Source: an uncultured Bacilli bacterium (GTDB lineage Bacteria; Bacillota_I; Bacilli_A; RF39; UBA660). Taken from it: a stretch of 7,266 nt of DNA. The stretch covers positions 1-7,266 of the forward strand of contig CALVPA010000033.1 of assembly GCA_944350395.1 (NCBI GenBank). Reading direction: 5' to 3'. Both the position numbers and the translations under genes were made by a program. This document shows positions 1-5,874 of this stretch, piece by piece (within the stretch, counting starts at the first letter, position 1; each line of letters begins with the position of its first letter). The notes below the pieces were generated by a model. The model ran no database searches and was not told where the DNA came from. It was given only the letters and a program-made list of their open reading frames with translations.

Positions 1-1
1 A

Positions 2-91
2 GTAGAAAAAATTTTAATAGATTTAAAAAATTCTGATTATCAAAAGTGTTCAGCATTATTTGATGAAATAAATAAGGCAATTAAAAATTAA
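2..91 (+). CDS. C-terminal fragment of an unidentified protein
   Basis: An open frame enters from the left edge and ends at TAA (89-91), giving 29 residues. The visible tail reads as a charged amphipathic helix (VEKILIDLKNSDYQKCSALF, then DEINKAIKN). No catalytic motif is visible and I do not recognise the family. In many Bacillota gmk lies directly upstream of rpoZ, but this tail does not look like the end of guanylate kinase to me, and rpoZ here has its own promoter 190 bases later, so the usual gmk-rpoZ pairing is not supported. Coding is inferred from the open frame and helix-like composition only. Confidence 0.5.
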   Translation, partial: VEKILIDLKNSDYQKCSALFDEINKAIKN

Positions 92-99
92 AATCTATC

Positions 100-125
100 A
101 AAAAAGGGCAAGGACACATTTGCCC
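100..125 (-). terminator. hairpin with the polarity of a minus-strand intrinsic terminator
   Basis: GGGCAA (106-111) and TTGCCC (120-125) form a perfect 6-bp stem around an 8-base loop. The A6 run at 100-105 becomes U6 directly after the stem when read on the minus strand, which is the layout of an intrinsic terminator for leftward transcription. On the plus strand the stem is followed by AATAAAT, so it is a poor terminator for the gene ending at 91. No clear minus-strand gene feeds it, so it may end an unannotated leftward transcript, or be a weak plus-strand transcript end. Confidence 0.4.
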
Positions 126-177
126 AATAAATACTAGAATAATAAATCATCACATATACAGGCATACATATACTCCA

Positions 178-280
178 TGCTATACTTGCTGTGAGGAAAA
201 TGAAGTATGTAACGTATATGGTGGATGTTGCGGAAGATTTTAATTGTAAAATAGATGTAAAAAAATGTCATCTTTGTTGA
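178..280 (+). pseudogene. cysteine-rich reading-frame fragments (possible broken small gene)
   Basis: Two overlapping plus-strand frames are both rich in cysteine. The frame of codon 178 reads CYTCCEENEVCNVYGGCC then GRF and stops at TAA 241. The next frame carries NCKIDVKKCHLC and stops at TGA 278-280. Removing one T from the T4 run at 238-241 would join them into one peptide with nine cysteines. The first frame has no ATG, GTG or TTG start. The second frame alone could begin at ATG 200 behind GAGG (193-196), giving 26 residues, but the spacing is short. The best reading is a decayed small metal-binding-type or disulfide-rich peptide gene. Chance, or an unusual frameshifted microprotein, cannot be excluded. 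Confidence 0.25.
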
Positions 281-305
281 AATAAAAAATTACTTTTTGT
301 ATTAT
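277..305 (+). promoter_or_regulatory. predicted rpoZ promoter
   Basis: A -35 box TTGAAA (277-282) and a -10 box TATTAT (300-305) are separated by 17 bases, with TG just before the -10. Transcription would begin near 312, leaving a leader of about 17 bases that contains the GGAG ribosome site (315-318). This fits translation from GTG 329 better than from GTG 320. Confidence 0.55.
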
Positions 306-328
306 AAAATTGACGGAGAGTGATAAAG

Positions 329-538
329 GTGATATACCCAGCAATAGACAAATTATTAAATATCGTAAGTTCTAAATATGAACTCGTACATATAGTTTCT
401 ATAAGAAGTAAACAGATGCATGATTATAAAAATTATCAGATGGACGAAAAAGAGTATAGAAGTAGTAAAAATATTGGTCGAGCAATGGAAGAACTAGAAA
501 AAGGGTTAATAAAAGTTAAAGCTAAATGCGACAATTAA
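329..538 (+). CDS. rpoZ: DNA-directed RNA polymerase omega subunit
   Basis: Omega is a small core-associated subunit of RNA polymerase that clamps the C-terminus of beta-prime and helps assembly. The 69-residue product matches the Bacillus-type omega pattern: an N-terminal IYPAIDKLL (compare the LDPSID opening of B. subtilis omega), SKYELVHIVSIRSKQM at 15-30 corresponding to the conserved SKYxLV...RxxQM helix, and IGRAMEELEKGLI at 49-61 corresponding to the conserved GxALEEIxxGLI helix. The start is taken as GTG 329 because GGAG (315-318) is 10 bases upstream and the product then begins exactly where known omegas do; GTG 320 would sit one base from the Shine-Dalgarno. The gene has its own promoter and no clear terminator before the tRNA gene. 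The loop between the two conserved helices is diverged, but the overall match is convincing. Confidence 0.88.
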   Translation: MIYPAIDKLLNIVSSKYELVHIVSIRSKQMHDYKNYQMDEKEYRSSKNIGRAMEELEKGLIKVKAKCDN

Positions 539-567
539 AATTTATTTAAAAAATATGACAAAAAAAC

Positions 568-596
568 TTGATTATCTCTAACTTTCATGTTAGAAT
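568..596 (+). promoter_or_regulatory. predicted tRNA-Ala promoter, overlapped by an inverted repeat
   Basis: TTGATT (568-573) and TAGAAT (591-596) are 17 bases apart, with an extended -10 TG at 588-589. The predicted start is near 603, a few bases before the mature tRNA at 609. An interrupted inverted repeat runs through both boxes: GATTAT (570-575) with ATAATC (595-600), and CTAAC (578-582) with GTTAG (589-593). Confidence 0.65.
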
Positions 597-608
597 AATC
601 ATGTTCTT

Positions 609-685
609 GGGGGATTAGCTCAGCTGGCTAGAGCACCTGCCCTGCACGCAGGGGGTCAAGGGTTCGAATCCCTTATCCTCCACCA
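609..685 (+). tRNA. tRNA-Ala (anticodon UGC)
   Basis: The 77-base cloverleaf is complete: acceptor GGGGGAT/ATCCTCC, D stem GCTC/GAGC, anticodon stem CCTGC (636-640)/GCAGG (648-652), variable GGGTC, T stem AAGGG/CCCTT with TTCGAAT loop, discriminator A682 and an encoded CCA (683-685). The anticodon is TGC (643-645). The acceptor contains the G3:U70 wobble (G611 with T679), the main alanine identity element recognised by alanyl-tRNA synthetase, which supports the assignment independently. One oddity is that the base before the anticodon (position 33, base 642) is C rather than the nearly invariant U. Confidence 0.97.
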
Positions 686-696
686 GATGAACAATT

Positions 697-722
697 AGGC
701 GGAAACAAATTCCGCTTTTTTT
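697..722 (+). terminator. intrinsic terminator after tRNA-Ala
   Basis: GCGGAA (699-704) pairs with TTCCGC (710-715) around ACAAA, extended by weak outer pairs, and is followed by a T7 run (716-722). It ends only 26 bases before the start codon of the next gene. Confidence 0.85.
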
Positions 723-748
723 ATATAATAATTTAAAGGAGAAATTTT

Positions 749-3208
749 ATGAATGGTAAAAAATTTTCTGGGTTAAACCTTGAAGAAGTAGAAGAAAGAC
801 AAAAAAAATATGGAAAAAACGAACTAAACTATTCAAAGAATGAATCTATAATTAAAAAATTTTTAAAAATTATAAGTGAACCGATGTTTATACTTCTAAT
901 ATCGGCATCTATTATATATTTCATATTGGGTGAACCTGTAGACGGGTTTACTATGCTCATTTTTATAATAGGCATTGTAAGTATAGATTTTATACAAGAA
1001 TATAAAACTGATAAAACTTTAGAAGCACTTAAAAATTTATCAGATCCTAATTGTGAAGTCATAAGATGTAATAAAAGGCAGAATATACATTCGAGTGAAT
1101 TAGTGCCAGATGACATTTTAATCGTGCATGAAGGAGAAAAAATACCAGGAGATGCTCAAGTTTTAGATAGCCACGCTCTTTTGGTAAAAGAATCTATTTT
1201 GACTGGAGAATCCGAACCAATATATAAAGAAAAAGGCGATCAAATTTATACTGGAACACTTGTCGTATCCGGTACAGCTACATGTAAAGTTTTAAAAACA
1301 GGTATAAATACAGAATATGGAAAGATTGGTAAAGAAATAAACAATATAAATGCAGATAATTCTCCTTTACAAAAAGAGATAGATCATCTCATAAAAATAT
1401 GTTTTATAATTGCTATAATACTTTGTCTTTGTGTAGGCTTATTTACTTTTATAGAACTTAATTCTTTAAGTTTTAAAGAAAGACTAATCTCTAGTCTTTT
1501 GTCAGGAATAACTCTTGCTATGGCCATGATTCCAGAAGAATTTCCTGTAATTTTTACAGTATTTTTATCACTTGGAGCATGGAGGTTAGCAAAAGATAAA
1601 GCACTAGTTAAAAAATTATCTTCTGTAGAGACATTAGGATCAGTATCTATCCTATGTGTAGATAAAACAGGTACGATTACTCAAAATAACATGAAAGTAC
1701 AGAATATTTGGTCTTTAAACTATAGTGAAGAAAAAATTGTGGAAAAACTTTCTAAGTGTCTTACTGAAAATACATATGATCCTATGGAGAAAGCAATAAT
1801 CGAAAAAAGAAAAAAAATGGGAATTGATAAGCCATTAGTACAACCTATTAAAGAGTACGCTTTCGATAATAAGATTAAGATGATGGGTTCTATTTATAAA
1901 GAAAATAGAAAAAACACATTGTATGTTAAAGGAGCACCAGAAGCTGTATTAAAAATCACCGATATAGATGAGATTACCCGAAAAAAAATAGCTAAAAAAA
2001 TAGAAGAAATGGCTAATAGTGGACTTAGAGTATTGGCTGTATGTGATCTTGATTTACATGCAAAAGATATACGCGATGAGTTATCTGATTATAAGTTAAA
2101 ATTTGCTGGTTTAATTGGGCTAGCAGATCCACCTAAAGACGATATAAAAGATAACATAGTATCTTGCAATAATGCTGGAATTAAAGTAGTCATGATAACA
2201 GGTGACAGTAAAAATACAGCATCAAGCATAGCTAAGAGTGTTGGAATTAAAGATTACGATAAAGTTATGACAGGAGAAGAATTAGATAGTTTTACTGATG
2301 AAGAATTAAAAACTAAAGTACTAAACACAACTATTTTTGCAAGGGTAACTCCAGAACACAAATTACGCATAGTTAAACTTTTAAAAATGTCTAATGAAGT
2401 CGTTGCAATGACAGGAGACGGAGTAAACGACGCTCCTGCCCTAAAAGCAGCAGATATAGGAATTGCTATGGGAAATAAAGGCTCTGACGTTGCAAGGGAA
2501 GCGGCGGATTTAGTATTGTTAGACGACAATTTTTCGACGATTGTAAATACTATTAAAGACGGTAGAAGAATTTATGATAATATAAAAAGAGCAATATACT
2601 ACATATTTACAATTCACATTCCTATTGCATTTTCATCTATTCTTGCACCTATATTAAATCTTCCTCCCGATATGTTTCTATTCTTACCGATACACATCGT
2701 TTTGATGGAACTAATTATCGATCCTACTAGTAGTGTAGTTTTAGAGAGAATTCCTGCCGAACCGGATATCATGGATAGAAAACCGAGAGAAAAAAATTCT
2801 AGTTTAGTAAATTTCAAAGAATTATTTAGAAGTGTGTTTCAAGGAATATTTATGTTTATAATTTCGTTTACTCTGTTCTATGTTTCATTAAAATGTGGAA
2901 AAAGTATCACAGTAGCGAGAACTATGGGAATACTATCTATTGTGATAACAAATGTAATTTTAGTCATCTCAAATTACTCGATAAATAACTTTTTTATAAA
3001 TCTTAAAAAAATATTAAAAGATAAATTTTTAGATAAGTGTTTTCTAATTTTATTCTGTATTATCGTGATTGCACTTTTAACTCCTATAAGAGAATTTTTA
3101 AATTTAGATATGCTTTCTTTAAAAGATTTGTCGATTACAATTCTAGTATCAATAACATCAATTATATGGTTTGAAATATTTAAATTTGGAAAAAACAAAA
3201 TATTGTGA
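749..3208 (+). CDS. type II cation-transporting P-type ATPase (PEEFP subgroup)
   Basis: This 819-residue membrane pump would couple ATP hydrolysis, through a phospho-aspartate, to cation movement across the cell membrane. In order it shows a cation-ATPase N-terminal region (1-45), M1-M2 helices (about 45-85), the actuator domain with TGES (152-155), M3-M4 (about 215-275) with the M4 motif PEEFP (262-266), the phosphorylation site DKTGT (D305), a short nucleotide-binding domain with KGAPE (394-398), the hinge GDGVNDAP (556-563), and M5-M10 (about 615-815). M6 carries ELIIDPTSS (654-662) where SERCA has NLVTD, so calcium cannot be assumed. No N-terminal heavy-metal CxxC is present. The start is set by AAAGGAG (735-741) seven bases before ATG. 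It lies just after the tRNA terminator with no clear promoter of its own, and 28 bases before the next gene, likely its operon partner. The family is certain; the transported ion is not. Confidence 0.93.
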   Translation: MNGKKFSGLNLEEVEERQKKYGKNELNYSKNESIIKKFLKIISEPMFILLISASIIYFILGEPVDGFTMLIFIIGIVSIDFIQEYKTDKTLEALKNLSDPNCEVIRCNKRQNIHSSELVPDDILIVHEGEKIPGDAQVLDSHALLVKESILTGESEPIYKEKGDQIYTGTLVVSGTATCKVLKTGINTEYGKIGKEINNINADNSPLQKEIDHLIKICFIIAIILCLCVGLFTFIELNSLSFKERLISSLLSGITLAMAMIPEEFPVIFTVFLSLGAWRLAKDKALVKKLSSVETLGSVSILCVDKTGTITQNNMKVQNIWSLNYSEEKIVEKLSKCLTENTYDPMEKAIIEKRKKMGIDKPLVQPIKEYAFDNKIKMMGSIYKENRKNTLYVKGAPEAVLKITDIDEITRKKIAKKIEEMANSGLRVLAVCDLDLHAKDIRDELSDYKLKFAGLIGLADPPKDDIKDNIVSCNNAGIKVVMITGDSKNTASSIAKSVGIKDYDKVMTGEELDSFTDEELKTKVLNTTIFARVTPEHKLRIVKLLKMSNEVVAMTGDGVNDAPALKAADIGIAMGNKGSDVAREAADLVLLDDNFSTIVNTIKDGRRIYDNIKRAIYYIFTIHIPIAFSSILAPILNLPPDMFLFLPIHIVLMELIIDPTSSVVLERIPAEPDIMDRKPREKNSSLVNFKELFRSVFQGIFMFIISFTLFYVSLKCGKSITVARTMGILSIVITNVILVISNYSINNFFINLKKILKDKFLDKCFLILFCIIVIALLTPIREFLNLDMLSLKDLSITILVSITSIIWFEIFKFGKNKIL

Positions 3209-3236
3209 TAAAATAAATATCGAAGTGAGGTTAGTA

Positions 3237-3812
3237 ATGAAAAGATTAGTAATATTATTTTTAGCAATTATTGCAATATTTCCAAGTGCGGTTTTTGCGG
3301 AAACACAAGTATTAGACTTGGAAGATACATTAGAAAGCGAAAGCATCACACCGCTATTTGAAGACTATGAAGAGACCGATGACCAAATAACGATATATTT
3401 TTTTAGAGGTCAGGGGTGTTCACACTGTTACGAACTTTTGAACTTTTTAAATAGTATAGTCGACGAATATGGCTATATGTTTAAACTTAGAAGTTATGAA
3501 GTATGGTACAATTCCGATAATAGCGAAATAAAAGATGAAGTAGTGAAGTTTTTTAACCTCGATGCTTCTGGCGTTCCACTCTTAGTAATAGGTGAAAGTA
3601 CATTTTATGGGTTTTCGGAAGACAGCGAAGAAAAGATTATCACTGCTATAGAAAACGAGTATAATAGTGAAGAAAGATACGATGTTTTCGAAAAAATGGA
3701 AGAAAAGAAAGCAAATAAAAATGAAAATGATGCTTTATATATACTAATTCCAATTGCTGCATGCGTATTAATTTATACAATAGTTAAACAAGTTAAGAAA
3801 AATCAAGATTAA
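3237..3812 (+). CDS. membrane-anchored extracytoplasmic thioredoxin-like protein
   Basis: This 191-residue product has a signal peptide (1-21, likely cut after AVFA), an acidic linker, a thioredoxin-fold domain (about 50-140) with active site CSHC (C61-C64) and a cis-proline after SGV (P114), a charged region, and one C-terminal membrane helix (about 167-183) ending in lysines. It should sit outside the cell as a dithiol oxidoreductase. GQGCSHC followed by YEVWYN (87-92) resembles a family common in gut Bacillota, where similar domains can be fused to a CcdA/DsbD-like membrane part. Here only one helix is present, so the electron source is unknown. The ATG at 3237 is chosen because GAGG (3227-3230) precedes it by six bases and the signal peptide starts there; an in-frame ATG at 3171 lies inside the ATPase gene. 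A redox role near the pump is inference from the shared operon. Confidence 0.85.
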   Translation: MKRLVILFLAIIAIFPSAVFAETQVLDLEDTLESESITPLFEDYEETDDQITIYFFRGQGCSHCYELLNFLNSIVDEYGYMFKLRSYEVWYNSDNSEIKDEVVKFFNLDASGVPLLVIGESTFYGFSEDSEEKIITAIENEYNSEERYDVFEKMEEKKANKNENDALYILIPIAACVLIYTIVKQVKKNQD

Positions 3813-3839
3813 AAAGAGCCTAAAAACAAGGTTCTTTTT
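3811..3839 (+). terminator. bidirectional terminator between convergent genes
   Basis: The A5-leading arm (3811-3821) pairs with the T5-ending arm (3829-3839) over 11 positions with a single G-U, around a 7-base A-rich loop. The T run at 3835-3839 serves the plus-strand operon. The A run at 3811-3815 gives a U run on the minus strand for the glycosyltransferase gene ending at 3838. The hairpin overlaps both stop codons. Confidence 0.8.
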
Positions 3840-5448
3840 AATTTACGTTTAAAATTTTATATATAAAATTTAATGCTTCCTCTTGACTTAAGCCATCATG
3901 TCCTTTTGTCTCTTCATAATGTAAGATTACTTCTATATTGTTATATTCTTTCACATTTTTCATGTTTTCAATTTTTTGTAAAAATGGCACTAATTGCATA
4001 GTGTTATCTACTTTTGAACATAAATTTATATGTAGATAGATTTTGGGTACGTAATTGTTTTTGATAAATGCATCGACGACATTAAATCTTTCTGAATATT
4101 TTAAAGCTTCACTTATGTTATCGAAACAACTATTTATAACACTATCGACTGCACTAATGAAAGCCCAATTGGATATATCTAATTGGGAGTTATCTGCTAC
4201 TACAGTTGCTCCTTTTAAATATATACCCATTTGTATCGATAGAAAGCCACCTGCAGAAGTACCATATATTACAGTATCCTCTAATTTTATATTTATTTTT
4301 GATATTAATTTTTTTAGTATTTTACTGCTAGTCTCTAGGTAATAAGAATCGTTTTTACCAACGCCCCATCCCGCAGATAAATCGTTTTCATATATAGTTG
4401 GATCCATACAAAATATAGCAGATGTTTTGAGTATGGATGCCCAGCTGTGTCTTTGGAATATTGGAAACTTTACATTACCACTTGCAATAGCACCGTTATT
4501 GAATACTATCAATTTATCAAACCCAGTTTTTCTATTTATTAAATATTCATATTTAACGTTATCTTTCTTTATTTCTAATATGTACATTAAATCATTTTTT
4601 ATCTTATAATCATCTAAATCGTAATAATCTATTTTTTCTACTGGATAAGGTAATATTTTTAATTTGTTTTTTGCATTTTTTATATCTATAGTTTTCTCTA
4701 TTACTGCAAGTGTTTTTTCTAATTCACTTTGAATATCGAACTCGTTTCCTATATTAAAATTCATTTTTACATCGTTTAGATCAGACATGTTTATATAATT
4801 TAACATAGCTTTTGATAATTCATCTTCATCATAATCAATGAGCGTGCCACAATTATATTTTTCAATTAATTCTTTAGCAATTCCAACATTAGTGGAGATG
4901 ATTGGCGTATTTAAAGTCACACTTTCAACTAAAGCTAAACTAAATCCTTCACTTTTAGACGTCAATACAGACGCAACGCTGTTTTTAATGTATGGATAAG
5001 GATTGTCTTTAAAGCCTAATATTTTAACATTATCGTTTAGATTGTTGTTATCTATAAATTCTTGTAACTCGTTTTTCTTTTCACCGTCTCCTAATATATA
5101 AATAATAAAATCATTTCTCACATTTTTAACAATTTTAGCTGCCTTTAATAATAACATTTGGTTTTTGTTCTCATCCAATCTGCCTAGGGTAGTGAATATA
5201 TTTTTATCAGTTGGTTCTATTGGTTCTTCACTTAGTCTTTTTATCTTGGCAACGTCTACTGAATTCGGTATCTCATATACATTTTCTGTAATTTCAAAAT
5301 TATCGGTAAGTGCTTTTTTAACAACTTCTGAAATTACGACTATGCTGTCAAACGCTTCAAATACACTTTTTTGTGTATTGTACTCCTGTTTTGTACCAAA
5401 ATATTCTAGTGTAGTGGGTGCAAAAATGTTATAATTTAATTCACTCAT
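3838..5448 (-). CDS. glycosyltransferase family 4 C-terminal half fused to an alpha/beta-hydrolase domain
   Basis: The 536-residue frame holds the end of the acceptor domain (1-60, with the IVVISE segment at 36-41), then the nucleotide-sugar-binding domain of a GT-B enzyme (about 82-255), including GRLDENKNQ (89-97), LGDGE (119-123) and the EX7E motif with E167 and E175. A second domain (about 262-536) follows, of alpha/beta-hydrolase type: nucleophile elbow GTSAG with S398, candidate acid D481 and candidate base H517 in GHDGLS. It could add a sugar to a surface glycan and hydrolyse or acylate it, as in Asp2-like glycan acetyltransferases, but this is inference. ATG 5448 is preceded by AGAGGAG only two bases away, bases that also encode the original protein, so re-initiation is possible but not clearly designed. 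Alone this piece lacks the acceptor-binding half and is unlikely to be an active transferase; the hydrolase domain could still fold. Confidence 0.8.
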   Translation of the reverse strand: MSELNYNIFAPTTLEYFGTKQEYNTQKSVFEAFDSIVVISEVVKKALTDNFEITENVYEIPNSVDVAKIKRLSEEPIEPTDKNIFTTLGRLDENKNQMLLLKAAKIVKNVRNDFIIYILGDGEKKNELQEFIDNNNLNDNVKILGFKDNPYPYIKNSVASVLTSKSEGFSLALVESVTLNTPIISTNVGIAKELIEKYNCGTLIDYDEDELSKAMLNYINMSDLNDVKMNFNIGNEFDIQSELEKTLAVIEKTIDIKNAKNKLKILPYPVEKIDYYDLDDYKIKNDLMYILEIKKDNVKYEYLINRKTGFDKLIVFNNGAIASGNVKFPIFQRHSWASILKTSAIFCMDPTIYENDLSAGWGVGKNDSYYLETSSKILKKLISKINIKLEDTVIYGTSAGGFLSIQMGIYLKGATVVADNSQLDISNWAFISAVDSVINSCFDNISEALKYSERFNVVDAFIKNNYVPKIYLHINLCSKVDNTMQLVPFLQKIENMKNVKEYNNIEVILHYEETKGHDGLSQEEALNFIYKILNVN

Positions 5449-5460
5449 GTCTCCTCTAAT

Positions 5461-5820
5461 CTACACAAGTTTAGTTGTATTAATTAGGTAGGAAGCAAAG
5501 TAAGATGGCGCATTGTGGTTGCAAGCAATTACACAATCATAATCATTTTTAATAAGTTTGTTAAATTTTACTGGGCTAGCTAAAATGCTGTAATAATAAT
5601 CTAAATCTTTTTTTTCGTCGTGATCTGGTTTAGTGTAGTCGATTAATGAATCTAAAATATTGATATTATCATTTAGAATAACATTATTTGAATTTTTAAA
5701 TAAAGGAAGTACATCTATTGAATACTTAGTATTATCGATTCTATTCAAAATATCAGCAAGAGATTTTTCTGTTCCATATCCATAAGAAATACTCCATGTA
5801 ATAAATAATAATCTTTTCAT
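5461..5820 (-). CDS. N-terminal half of a GT-B glycosyltransferase, cut short by an amber stop
   Basis: The 119-residue product opens with a hydrophobic first strand (MKRLLFITWS) and a glycine-rich loop followed by GTEKSLADIL (16-25), the typical start of GT4 enzymes, in which a loop of this kind contacts the substrate. Later, DYDCVIACNHNAPSYFASYL (93-112) resembles the beta-strand and helix before the interdomain region. It ends after TTKLV at TAG. A complete GT4 N-terminal domain is longer, and its missing remainder is at the start of the next frame, in phase. The start is well supported: CTCCC on the plus strand (5827-5831) is GGGAG six bases before ATG. A single half-domain is unlikely to be catalytic. 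Some glycosyltransferases are genuinely two-subunit (for example PssE/PssF-like pairs), but those split between the two Rossmann domains, not shortly before the end of the first. Confidence 0.75.
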   Translation of the reverse strand: MKRLLFITWSISYGYGTEKSLADILNRIDNTKYSIDVLPLFKNSNNVILNDNINILDSLIDYTKPDHDEKKDLDYYYSILASPVKFNKLIKNDYDCVIACNHNAPSYFASYLINTTKLV

Positions 5821-5868
5821 TTATATCTCCCTAATCATAATATGTAAAAAAAAGGGTCTGTAGGGTGT

Positions 5869-5874
5869 ATTATA
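5869..5874 (-). promoter_or_regulatory. possible -10 box for the glycosyltransferase gene
   Basis: The minus strand carries a consensus TATAAT (plus-strand ATTATA, 5869-5874) about 50 bases before the start codon. No good -35 hexamer is found 16-18 bases upstream, so this is a partial prediction in a very AT-rich region. Confidence 0.35.

Larger units (their letters stand above)
3838..5820 (-). pseudogene. GT4 glycosyltransferase/hydrolase fusion gene interrupted by an in-frame amber codon
   Basis: The two minus-strand frames 5461-5820 and 3838-5448 are in the same phase. They are separated only by TAG (5461-5463) and four sense codons encoding IRGD. Read through, the junction is TTKLV-stop-IRGDMSELNY, and related GT4 enzymes have a tryptophan-containing WIxGD-type segment at this point. 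One G to A change (TGG to TAG) therefore explains the break. The intact product would be 660 residues: N-terminal Rossmann half, C-terminal Rossmann half, and alpha/beta-hydrolase domain. It may be a true pseudogene, a sequencing error, a suppressible amber, or two separately translated subunits. The long downstream frame is otherwise undamaged, suggesting a recent event. Confidence 0.7.

Noticed and set aside
134..271. A 45-codon minus-strand frame starting at ATG 271
   Set aside because: It has no Shine-Dalgarno, lacks recognisable features and lies opposite the cysteine-rich frames, so it is probably incidental.
320..328. Upstream GTG 320 as the rpoZ start
   Set aside because: It sits one base from GGAG, and omega homologues begin at the residue given by GTG 329.
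3171..3236. Upstream in-frame ATG for the thioredoxin-like protein
   Set aside because: It lies within the ATPase gene, has no ribosome site, and would place 22 charged residues before the signal peptide.
829..3349. Minus-strand open frames inside the ATPase and at the start of the thioredoxin gene (829-1116, 2254-2529, 2614-2817, 2974-3267, 3158-3349)
   Set aside because: All are antisense to clearly conserved coding sequence, with no ribosome sites or recognisable domains.
4055..5434. Plus-strand open frames within the glycosyltransferase gene
   Set aside because: They are shadows of the conserved minus-strand frame with low-complexity translations.
5461..5463. TAG as evidence of a reassigned genetic code
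   Set aside because: A single case, at a position explained by one substitution, with TAG also ending the transposase normally, does not support reassignment.
5853..5868. Repeated GGGT in GGGTCTGTAGGGTGT as an operator
   Set aside because: It is only a 4-base direct repeat, with no symmetry or second copy elsewhere.
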